Part shown: positions 54,736 through 64,000 of the stretch, in pieces
How the letters are laid out: every line of letters begins with the position of its first letter
How positions within the stretch are numbered: the first letter of the stretch is position 1
Made by a program: the position numbers and the translations under genes
Assembly (NCBI RefSeq): GCF_025698545.1
Contig: NC_068569.1
Coordinates: 3,658,001 to 3,722,000 of the forward strand
Length of the DNA: 64,000 bases
From: Gossypium raimondii
Lineage: Eukaryota; Streptophyta; Magnoliopsida; Malvales; Malvaceae
Direction: 5' to 3'
Notes under the pieces: generated by a model
What the model was told of the DNA's origin: nothing
The model's input: only the letters and a program-made list of their open reading frames with translations
Databases searched by the model: none

Positions 54736-55216
54736 GGTAAAAACACCTCTTCAGTCCCTCCCAATTTTAATATTGATCAAATTGGTTCAACTAAATAATT
54801 GATATAATTTTATTACTATCAATTTCAAAAGTGAATAATTAAGGATAATTAATCAACGAAATTAATATTTTCGTCAATTGTATATAACAAATTAAGCTCT
54901 TAGTGTTTACATATTCTGTCTATTTGGTCTTAATTTTTAAAAAGAAGTATTTGAAAATGTATAAAATTTTAAAAAATTTTAAAAATATATAAAAACTTTA
55001 ACTTCAAATATATATATAATTTATAAACTTTAATGGCTAAAATTATTATTATATCAATAAAAAATATGTAAAGTTGACCAAAAAAGTTAAATATTGTGAT
55101 TAGTTGTCCCATATGCTCACTTTCAAAATTTGTGGAGTTAAATTGTTCTGATAATTTTGAGAGGGATCAATTTGCTGAATATTAAAATCGAGAGGGACCG
55201 CAGAAGTCTTTTCACC
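54736..55216. mobile_element. MITE with about 45-bp inverted ends in the MYB3R upstream region
   Basis: The left end GGTAAAAACACCTCTTCAGT and the reverse complement of the right end, GGTGAAAAGACTTCTGCGGT, align, and the match continues through CCCTC(C/T)C(A/G)ATTTTAATATT. The interior is AT-rich and non-coding. The flanks AAAATATCA and AAAATGATA are similar but not identical, possibly a decayed 9-bp target duplication (Mutator type); this is weak. It lies about 770 bases before the MYB3R ATG. Confidence 0.65.
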
Positions 55217-55483
55217 AAAATGATAATAAAGTAAAAAATTTGATCGTTGGGAGTTTGAAAAATAGAAGCCCACGGACGGCCGCGATTCCAACATGGATAA
55301 ATCGCGACCATCAAATCTAGAAAACGTTCGATCTTTAACTATAGGTTTGAAACTCTATTAGTCCGCCCCTTTATGTTTGAATAGCTTAGCAGACCGTTTC
55401 ATTTTCTCTCTCTCGGTTTGCTGCTTCGATTCCTTTGCTCTTTCTCTGATTTTTTTTTCAATTCAACTTCTATAATCTTAGCA

Positions 55484-55546
55484 GTGCATTTGCAGATCCC
55501 TATATTTAATATCTCTACCAATCTTCGCTTGGATCTGCAAATGCGC
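55484..55546 (+). promoter_or_regulatory. 16-bp-stem inverted repeat before the MYB3R gene
   Basis: GTGCATTTGCAGATCC (55484-55499) is followed after 31 bases by GGATCTGCAAATGCGC (55531-55546). This is a perfect 14-bp inverted repeat that extends to 16 pairs with one G-U pair. It is about 440 bases before the ATG, after a pyrimidine-rich stretch, so it may lie in the 5' leader (or a leader intron) and fold as an RNA hairpin, or act as a palindromic DNA site. Confidence 0.6.
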
Positions 55547-55975
55547 ATCGTTTCTACTTTTTCTCTCCTCAGCTTCTTCATTTATCGGGTTTCGAAGCTC
55601 AGTTCGGTGAGTACTTTCTTTTTAAGGAATTTTCCCCCATGGATCTTGATGTTAAGCTACATGCTTAAAAATTTTCTTTGGTAACTATCGGTTCTTTATC
55701 CAATTTCAGTAGTTGTTTAAAATTGAATGAATTTAGATTTCCGTCATGATCTACACCTTTTACTATAATTCTTTACTAATTTTTCAGATTGTTGACTTCT
55801 GCGTTCTGACTTATTAGTTGCTGGTTCTGATGTATGTATTTTCTGATTGCTTTTTTCCTTCTATGTTTGTTTATTCTGTAGTTTGGTGAGCTGGGACTTT
55901 ATAGTTAGGAGGTTGATTTATAATGATTTGGAGAGTTGATTGCGGAGAGAAGCGTTGTAAAGTTGGAATTGCCGT

Positions 55976-56551
55976 ATGGAACTATGGAAAGTGACAGAAC
56001 AGTATCGACCCCTTCGGTTGGGCTCAGCATCAGCGATGATGCTCAGAGAATGCGAGCTCTTCATGGGTATTTCCTTTAAAACCCGATGTGATTGTTTCTT
56101 TTAGCACCTCTTCCTGAAAATTAAAATCCAGTATTGGTGTTCTTGGGCGTTGTTCTCCTCCCTTTACTATGTTTAGTTCTTTATTTTCTCTTACAAGAAA
56201 TTGATTGTTTTATGAACTGCTGAGTTTTGCTGACTTTGCAATCCTTCCGTAGGAGGACTACTGGTCCTACAAGACGTTCTACAAAAGGACAATGGACAGC
56301 TGAAGAGGTATTCTTCCAACTCTATGGCTGCTCTCTTGTGTTTTAAGACATTGCCTTTCTGTCTATAACTTTATTGATCTTGTTCTGTCATGTGTTACTG
56401 CGTCCACTAATTTAGTTCCATCTTGACATCTGTAATTTAATAACACTAATATTTAATGAATTTTCAATTTGGCTAAATTATATTGACTTCCAGGATGAGA
56501 TTCTGCGCAAAGCTGTTCAACATTTCAAAGGAAAAAATTGGAAAAAAATAG
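55976..56551 (+). other. Overlapping out-of-frame upstream ORF of MYB3R
   Basis: An ATG 8 bases before the MYB3R start opens the +1 frame. After splicing of exons 1-3 (55976-56066, 56253-56307, 56494-56551) it stays open for 67 codons and ends in TAG at the last three bases of exon 3. Its context is weak (C at -3), whereas the MYB3R ATG has A at -3 and G at +4. Leaky scanning would let MYB3R be made while the uORF lowers its yield. Whether the peptide itself exists is unknown. Confidence 0.5.
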
Positions 56552-59500
56552 GTATCATTTTTTAATTGAAGAGGCATGATAGCTCTTTGCGCATCATTTT
56601 ACATGGTCTAATTGTAAGCTGGGTCATCTGCAGCCGAGTGTTTCAAGGATCGGACTGATGTACAGTGCTTACATAGGTGGCAAAAGGTCTTGAATCCTGA
56701 GCTTGTTAAAGGGCCATGGTCAAAAGAGGTGATTGTTTTTGCTACTTCTTATTTTTCTCACAATTCTTTGAATTAGATTGCTCATGACAGAACAAAGAGC
56801 TTTTTTTCTTGACAACCATTCTGAGTTGCTTGAGAAATTTAAACAGGAGGATGAACTAATAATAGAGTTGGTGAACAAATTTGGGCCAAAAAAGTGGTCA
56901 ACCATTGCTCAGCACCTACCTGGACGAATCGGAAAGCAATGCAGAGAAAGGTGTGATGTAGAACTGTTTAACTTTGATATTTGTGTACCATTTACATTTG
57001 GGACTTTGTAATAGGACAGGGAGCGGTAATTGAACTTTAGAATGTTACCTTTCTTAGGACGGTAACAACAGCTGTCCTATGCCTGGTCAAATTGATTTAA
57101 TGCTGTTGATGTTAACAATTTGTGGGAGGTTTTCACTCAGGGATGTCATGGCAAACATCTCTTGTATTTTATGAAAGTATTTGAACTTTAGAATGTTACC
57201 TTTCTTAGGACGGTAACAACAGCTGTCCTATGCCTGGTCAAATTGATTTAATGCTTTTGATGTTAACAATTTGTGGGAGGTTTTCACTCAGGGATGTCAT
57301 GGCAAACATCTCTTGTATTTTATGAAAGTATTTTGTTGTTGCAATGCTCCGCTTTCTCAAAATATAAGAAAAAAGAACTTGTCCTGTTTTACATTTTTGC
57401 TAATACAACTAAGTTCTGATGTAGGTGGCACAATCATCTCAATCCTTCCATAAACAAACAGGCCTGGACTCAGGAAGAAGAGTTGGCTCTAATTCGAGCT
57501 CATCAGATTTTTGGGAATAGATGGGCAGAGCTCTCAAAGTTCTTGCCAGGAAGGTATGTCAACTTATTATTCAGAGAGGCCACACCTTTCCATCAATGTT
57601 ATTTCGAGGTTACCTATATTTGTCTCTTATTCTTTTTACTTCCTCCTATTACCGCCTGTCATCAGCTGGTATCTGTCTAAACTCTAATGTTTTGTTAGTT
57701 GGAAGCTAATATTTTTTGTATTTGAACATGCTTTATTTCCATCTTTGTATCCATAACAGGACAGACAATGCAATAAAAAATCACTGGAACAGTTCGATCA
57801 AAAAGAAATTAGACTCTTATATAGCATCAGGCCTTCTAGAACAATTTCAATTCTCACTTCTTGCAAATCAAAGCCAGCCTACGCCTTCATCTTATTCGAC
57901 CATACCAAGCAATGTAGATGATAGTGCTTCCAAATGTAGGACAGAAGCAGAGGATATATCAGAATGCAGCCAAGAATCAGCAATGGTTAGCTGCTCTCAG
58001 TCTACAAGTGATTTGGCTAATGCTGCTGTACATACAAGAGAGCAATTCTACGTGACTGAAAAGCTCGGTGTGGCAAAGGAGAAGAATTCCAGTCCAGCAC
58101 CTTGTTCAGAAGAGTATTACCCATCTTTGGAAGATGTCAACTTCTCCATGCCAGAAATATCTAGTGAAGGGAACTCTACAGTTGGGAATTACCAGTTTGG
58201 TTTACTAGATCTACCCAATATTTCTTCTCTGGATTTGGGGAAAGAATCAACAGGGTTGCCAAATAACTGTTTAGAGACTAGCGAAGGCTGTGAAATGATG
58301 AACATTGCATTTCAGTCATCTGTAGGATTAAATGCTCCTGTATCTTTCATTAATATGGTTACGACTTCAGACAAACCAGAGCAAACATTGATACCTGATG
58401 ATGAATGTTGCAGTGTTCTATTCTCTGAAAATTTTACACAAGGATCTAATATGGTTGAATTGGGTGGCTTCACAAATGCATCACTTTCTCAGGCTTCAGG
58501 CATGCAAATAACTGAAACTGGAAGAATTCCAGCCTCACAATCTAATTGTCTTTCAAGGTCTGAAGTATTGCCAACCTCACAAGCTGTTGTATCTCCTTCA
58601 CGTCTTGCAGTTGAAGATGGTACACTTACGTTTGGAGGAGAGTCTCATCCATTAAATGGTCAACCTTTTGGAACTCAAGATCAAGAATTTACTATGAATA
58701 CACATGATGGCTTTATCTATACTATTGATGACCATACAGATAATACAGATCTGCAGGAGCAATCATATCTTGACAAGGATTCTCGGAAGTTGGTTCCAGT
58801 GAATACTTTCGGTTTAGAATCAAATGTAGCACAAACTTGCCCTGCTGAGGATGATAAGCCAACCTTGCCTGCAGAACAAGATTTTTGCGGTCTATGTTAT
58901 GAGCCTCCTCGATTTCTGAGCTTGGATATTCCATTTTTTAACTGTGACCTTATCCCCTCTGGCAGTGACATGCAGCAAGAATATAGCCCCCTCGGTATTC
59001 GCCAGCTGATGATGTCAACGAACTGCATCAGTCCATTTAGGTTATGGGATTCACCATCGCGGGATAATAGCCCTGATGTTGTGCTGAAAAGTGCTGCGAA
59101 AACTTTTACTGGTACACCATCCATATTGAAGAAACGCCACCGAGACCTTTTGTCACCTTTATCAGAGAGGCGAAGTGAGAAAAAGTTGGGAACTGATATG
59201 GCATCCAATTTGACCAAATGTTTCTCTTGCTTGGATGTTATGTTCGATGAGAGTGGGACTGGCAACACAACTCAACTGTCTCCATCTGAACATATAACCA
59301 ACTCCAGTGTCTCCATTAAAGAAAAAGAAAACATATCTCAAGCACTTGATGAAGAATGCGACAATGGGGGAGTTCACACTCAACCTTTAGAAGATGAAGC
59401 TCCGAAGGGTTCTGATGGTACTAATTCCCTAGGAAACATAGAAAAGGGAGCCTGCGAAATTGACACCAAGGACAAAACTGATATTGATGCTTCTTACAGA

Positions 59501-60860
59501 ACTGTGAGTTCATATATATTGCAGTCTTTGTTGGAAATCTTAGTCTTAATTATTTTTTCTTTGTTACTGTTATATCCACTAATCTTTCCCCTTTATACTT
59601 TTGACAGGTTCAACGGCCTCCAGCAGTGCTTGTTGAGCATGATATAAATGATATATTGTTGTTTTCTCCTGATGATGTTGGTCTTAAGGCAGGCCTACCA
59701 TTACGGTTTTCAAGCACGCGAACTCCAAAAAATCAGTATCATAAAAGCCTTGGAGCTATATCAAATCAGGGTCTTGCTTCTGAATGCTTATCCGGAAATG
59801 CATGCATAATTGTTAGCTCTCCTACTCTGAAAATAAAGAAGAGTGAAGGCCCCTCCATTGCTGATACTACAGTACAATGTTCCAATTCATCAGCAACCCT
59901 AGAGAATTCGGTTGATAATACTGGCAGCAATGCTGCTATTGAAAATTACAATATGTAAGATTCGAACTGTTCCCTATTTGTCATCATATTTCTACCAAGT
60001 TTGCCTGCATTTCAAATGCTAGTATAAATTGATTGGTCACTTATAAGTATTGCTTGCTGGATGTGGATTGGCAGATTTGGTGGAACTCCATTCAAAAGAA
60101 GTATCGAATCGCCATCAGCTTGGAAATCTCCTTGGTTTATTAACTCCTTTGTACCTGGTCCAAGAATTGACACAGATATAACAATTGAGGTAAAACTTTA
60201 GTTAGATTTTAGAACATGTAAACTTCTTGTTCACGGTTCCTGATAATCGGAATTTGTTTCCAGGACATAGGATATCTAATGAGCCCCGCGGAGAGAAGCT
60301 ACGATGCCATCGGGTTGATGAAACAATTAAGTGAGCATAGCGCAGCTGCTTATGCTGATGCCTTGGAGGTTTTGGGAAATGAAACTCCACAATCAATTAT
60401 AAAAGGAAGAGGCTCCAACAATCCTAATAATATTGACAAAGAGAATAATCAGTTGGAGAATCATTCACATTTGGCTTCAAATATCATGGTATTACTTATT
60501 AAAAAACCCTGCTTAACATAAATCTTCCCACGTGCAATCCATTGAAACTAGCATGGCGATTTTCTTGCAGGTAGAGCGCCGGGTCCTTGATTTCAGTGAA
60601 TGTGGAACACCAGGAAAGGGAACAGAAAATGGGAAGTCCTCAACAGCCATGAGTTACTCAAGCCCCTCTTCTTATCTTCTTAAAGGTTTGAGATAGTGTT
60701 TTCTTTTAGTTAAAAAAGCCTTCAATGTTTCTAGTTCGTATACATTTATATATATTTATATTTATATTGATATATATAGGTCATTTTTTTTCTCTTTATT
60801 TTTGTTTGGTGGTTTGCAGAGTTTTTCAATTTGTTGTCAAAAGGCGGAATGGTTTACTGA
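55984..60860 (+). CDS. MYB3R: R1R2R3-MYB transcription factor (MYB3R)
   Basis: Twelve exons give 1036 residues: 55984-56066, 56253-56307, 56494-56551, 56634-56728, 56847-56950, 57425-57553, 57760-59503, 59608-59954, 60075-60189, 60264-60488, 60571-60685, 60820-60860. Three MYB repeats fill about residues 38-190: KGQWTAEEDEILRKAV, KGPWSKEEDELIIELV and QAWTQEEELALIRAHQ, each with its later Trp residues and a helix-three motif (DRTDVQCLHRWQ, GRIGKQCRERW, GRTDNAIKNHW). Downstream conserved blocks SPFRLWDSPSRDNSP, SILKKRHRDLLSPLSERRSEK, GGTPFKRSIESPSAWKSPWF and IGYLMSPAERSYDAIGLMKQ mark the MYB3R1/MYB3R4 group. These bind MSA elements (AACGG core) of G2/M genes such as B-type cyclins. Many Ser-Pro/Thr-Pro sites suggest CDK control. 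If the last intron is kept, the protein ends 13 residues earlier at LLKGLR. An AAACGGT core at 55393-55399 (minus strand) is a possible MSA-like site. Confidence 0.94.
57031..57332. repeat. 151-bp tandem duplication in MYB3R intron 5
   Basis: Two adjacent units, 57031-57181 and 57182-57332, are nearly identical; I see one difference (GCTGTTGATG against GCTTTTGATG). They lie wholly within the intron between the second and third MYB repeats and do not touch the splice sites. The near-identity points to a recent event. Confidence 0.92.
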
Positions 60861-62601
60861 ATTAATTGATTAAAAAATGTTGTGAATGTGAATTTACCCA
60901 TTAAATATTTAATCAATTTTTAAATATTATATTATTAATTGCAGTAATTAACGTAAAATAATATTTTTATTTGAATTATTGAATATATTAACTTTCAATT
61001 CAACTATTATAATAGAAAATTTTCAATATAGTTAAATCACTTTTAACATATTCAACCTATAATGCAAAGGAATATTGTTTAAAGCAATAACTAATTAATA
61101 TAATTAAATCTATAGTATTAATCAAGTGATAATTAATATGTTTAGAATTATATTCACCTAATAACTCTATTTTTCTTAAATAAAATTAGTATAACTTATT
61201 TTTATATCATTTTAATTAATAATTATAATTATTACACTTTTTTCTTATTTATTATGCTTAGTATTTTATTCAAGTAATAACTTTATTTTGAAATTAACAT
61301 AATTTTTCTAACTATTATAAATTTATAGTTATTAGTTAAAAATTATGCTAATTTTAATTATAACTTTTAAATGTGTAACTATTTCAACTATTAAATTATA
61401 AATAGTTTTAAATGTACAATAATTATTACAATTTCTATTTTTATTTTTAAATAAATTTAGTAATATGAAGAAAAATAAATGGTATTCTCTTTTTTATAAA
61501 TTGCTTTTATATATATTATAGATAATTATAATTATCACAGAATTTTTTATATATTTTATTCTTAAAGTTCTATTTAAGCAATAACTCTAATTTATGCTTA
61601 TAGTTATAGTTATTAGTTAAAAAATTGTGATAATTTTAATTATAAAATTTCAAATATGTAATTATTACAATTTCTATTTTATTTTTATTTTTTATTTTTT
61701 AAATATAAATTTAGTAATATAATTTTTAATTAAATTTTTCTCTAAATTCGTGCTTTCATTAGCAAATCCTAAATAAAAGATCGAAACATCTCCTTAGGTG
61801 GTTATCCTGAATCACTTTCTTAGACACGTACTGTTGTACCTGGGGATCAAGAAACGTAGCCTTTGCCAGTCCTAAAAGAAAATTAATGTTCTTTTTCTTT
61901 CTTTTCCTTTTTATTGTCGAAAGTTAGATGGTTCAGGTAACAACGAACATTCTTCATAGTAAAAGGAAGGATGCTAAGTGCAACAATGCATTACGGAAAC
62001 AAATAAATCTTCCTTTTGTCTGTTGCCTTAACCATGACAGGCATGACTTGACTTTCGAATCCAATCCAATCCAATCATTTTTCTAAAAAATATAATTTTA
62101 AAAATTAAAAAATTGTTAAATTATAAATATTTTAATTTATTTTGAAAGAGTTATTGAATATACTCTAAGAAGAAATTTTTATTTATATTGTTAACAAATT
62201 TAATGACGATTCAAATTTAAATAATCTAATTTAAAATTTGTAACAACGAGATGTCAATTTTCGACTCAGAATTTCGAATAAAATAAGAGTCAAAACTAGA
62301 TCAAAATTCTCAAATTGAATTAAGATTATTATCAAATAAGACTGGTCATCTGAACTAACTCGGTTTTTTTTTTTCTCTGCCCTTACTTGCATCATCGAAT
62401 TTGAACGTGCCAAATTGTTTGATTACTTTCGTATGTGATATTGAGTACAGTAACCCCGTTAAAAGACTACATAAGATCTGAAGCTACCAAAATTCCATTA
62501 ATTGACAAAAGGGGAATTAAGATGCCATACTTATCGCATAAATTTCTGCCGAGTAAAAGTAAAACAATCAATCCAAAGCAAAGATACGTAGGCAGCCAAG
62601 T
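60861..62601. other. Spacer between MYB3R and eIF3L
   Basis: Very AT-rich; probably contains the 3' UTRs of both convergent genes at its ends. A less AT-rich patch near 61790-62080 shows no coding content. No gene is seen. Confidence 0.4.
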
Positions 62602-63600
62602 CTACTCCAGACGTATCCGATCCATATCATTTATAACTCCTTCAAGCTGTACCAAATACGATTACTCAAGCAGTAAGACAACAAGATACATATCTCCAAA
62701 TAACATTGGTCATACAATCATATACGTGTGTGTGTGTGTGTGCGCGCGCGCGCACCGTATATATACCATACCTTGACAATCTGTCGCAGGAAGTAATCAC
62801 CGAATCTTTTAACTGGCTTGGATTCAACTACATGAATCATATCCTGCATCAACAGCAAACCGTTATTTGCAATGGCTCAAGAATAGGGATATTCTTTCCA
62901 AATGACCCTCCAAGGACCAAATATTTAAATGCCTAATATAATATTTATCCAAAACCATATTTTAGCTATAGCTTGAGACTGATCCACATATTTGCTTTCC
63001 ATGAGAGCATGTCAACAAAAAATTGCTAGTAAGCATATTTTCTCTTTAGTCTACAGCACATTGCATAAGCTGAAAGTTTAACTTACATCATCAATGTAGA
63101 AGTCCACATCAGCATTAGAGATAATCTTTCCATCAGAATCAACGGCATGAGTTTTGTGCTTGTACGAAAACAAGATTGTCCTATAAAATATGACACAAGG
63201 TCAGTATACAACAAATGAAGCATACATTTAAATAAAAGAATTATTATTAGCAGTGGAATTGTTCAACTCCACAACTGGGGCTAAGAAACCATCTGATGTC
63301 TTATTTATTTTTTATTCTTTTAAGTATCAATTAATAACACGTTGCAGTTTCTTAACTCCGTTTGTGGAATTAGAAAAACTTCCCCACCTGTGCACCAAAT
63401 GATTATCCAAAAACAAAAAGGCAGGAGAAGAAGATGAAAAGAAATGTCAACCTCAGAGTGGGCTCATCCACTTCCATGTAATTTGCAAGCTTTCCTAGGG
63501 ATATAGTTGAATACACTTTAAGAAAAGTCCGGACACCTGATAACAATTGCTGCTGCTTCACTTCATAGAGAAACAGCTTCAACTGAAGTCTATAGGCATC
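62602..63600 (-). CDS. EIF3L: Eukaryotic translation initiation factor 3 subunit L, 3' exons
   Basis: The last four exons of a minus-strand gene are visible: 63452-63600, 63087-63180, 62772-62843, 62602-62646. They read DAYRLQLKLFLYEVKQQQLL, VRTFLKVYSTISLGKLANYM, YKHKTHAVDSDGKIIS, DVDFYIDDDMIHVVESKPVK, RFGDYFLRQIVK and LEGVINDMDRIRLE before the stop. This is the C-terminal PCI part of eIF3L, the subunit that sits with eIF3K at the edge of the eIF3 octamer on the 40S ribosome. About 120 of roughly 520 residues are present. The 5' exons lie beyond 64000, because I find no further exon between 63601 and the window edge. The last intron carries the GT/GC repeat at 62719. Confidence 0.93.
62719..62755. 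repeat. (GT)n(GC)n alternating purine-pyrimidine tract in the eIF3L last intron
   Basis: Thirty-seven bases alternate purine and pyrimidine without a break, as (TG)n running into (CG)n. Such tracts readily adopt Z-DNA in supercoiled DNA and are prone to length change. It lies within the final eIF3L intron. Confidence 0.85.
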
Positions 63601-64000
63601 CTGCGTGGTAAAACACATACACAGAAAAAAAAAGGCTAAGATAAGAAGACCAAGCTTAAGCTCATGCCAAATGGCCTTTTTCACTTCCCTTCCTCAACAA
63701 TAAATAAGCCTACAAACATAAGCACAGTCTAGGATACAGGGGCATAGAGCTTTTCATTCGAAAACCGTAAAGGCACAGTAATTGCTTATTGCTACAACAG
63801 ACACACTGATTATGGAAAATTAACCATTTACAAACACATAATAAACCAACATCAAATGGACCTAAGCTAAAAGATCCAAATTACTATGAATCCTAACATG
63901 AAATTGAAGATGTGTTCTTTTCATTCGAAAACCGTGGAACCTCTCAGTTCAAAGAATTAATTTATTGTTTACAAGGAAATTATTAACAATAAAAGAAATA
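63601..64000 (-). other. Probable intron of eIF3L
   Basis: No exon is recognised. A 19-base match, CTTTTCATTCGAAAACCGT, occurs twice (near 63752 and 63918). This is most likely intron sequence leading to upstream exons outside the window. Confidence 0.5.

Noticed and set aside
55391-55400. AAACGGT core on the minus strand before MYB3R as an autoregulatory MSA element
   Set aside because: Only the core fits; the full YCYAACGGYYA consensus is not met and single cores are common.

Overview
The window is nuclear DNA of a eudicot plant. It is AT-rich, the genes are split by many GT-AG introns, the proteins are plant-specific (AP2/ERF, FORKED-like, tocopherol cyclase, UGT, MYB3R), and the spacers hold short non-autonomous transposons. 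The repeat types look like those I associate with cotton (Gossypium, Malvaceae). That genus call is inference, not a database match.

Layout. 0.6-1.5 kb: intronless ARM-repeat protein (-). 1.5-15.7 kb: gene-poor, AT-rich, with several MITE-like repeats. 15.7-16.5 kb: intronless DREB A-4/ERF034-like factor (-). 16.5-24.4 kb: gene-poor, with a SINE and a second Tourist-type MITE. 24.5-34.4 kb: tandem pair of 12-exon carotenoid cleavage dioxygenase genes (+). Copy 1 is open over 604 codons. Copy 2 has conserved exon structure but a one-base deletion in exon 7. 34.6-36.7 kb: FORKED-like (DUF828 + PH-like) gene (-). 37.6-38.5 kb: decayed 3' half of an NPF/PTR transporter (+). 38.7-43.5 kb: tocopherol cyclase VTE1 (-, 10 exons). 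45.0-46.4 kb: intronless UGT78-like flavonoid glycosyltransferase (-). 46.6-47.6 kb: long inverted-repeat element with a MITE nested in one arm. 48.4-50.3 kb: CCDC25-type NFACT-R protein (+). 51.6-54.1 kb: La protein (+). 56.0-60.9 kb: R1R2R3-MYB (MYB3R) (+). 62.6-63.6 kb onward: 3' end of eIF3 subunit L (-), continuing beyond the window.

The genes do not form one pathway. CCD and VTE1 both belong to plastid isoprenoid metabolism (carotenoid cleavage, vitamin E), but they are separated by unrelated genes and the proximity is probably chance. CCDC25, La, MYB3R and eIF3L look like a conserved housekeeping block.

I found no undescribed multi-gene system. The observations most worth following are: a 113-bp tandem duplication in the La gene that copies a 3' splice site; the out-of-frame upstream ORF and the 16-bp-stem hairpin at the MYB3R 5' end; the single-base lesion in CCD copy 2; the unusual sugar-donor box of the UGT; a GC-AG intron in VTE1; and a MITE insertion whose empty site is preserved in the opposite arm of the host repeat. 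Exon limits were worked out by hand from splice signals, reading phase and remembered family sequences, not from transcripts.
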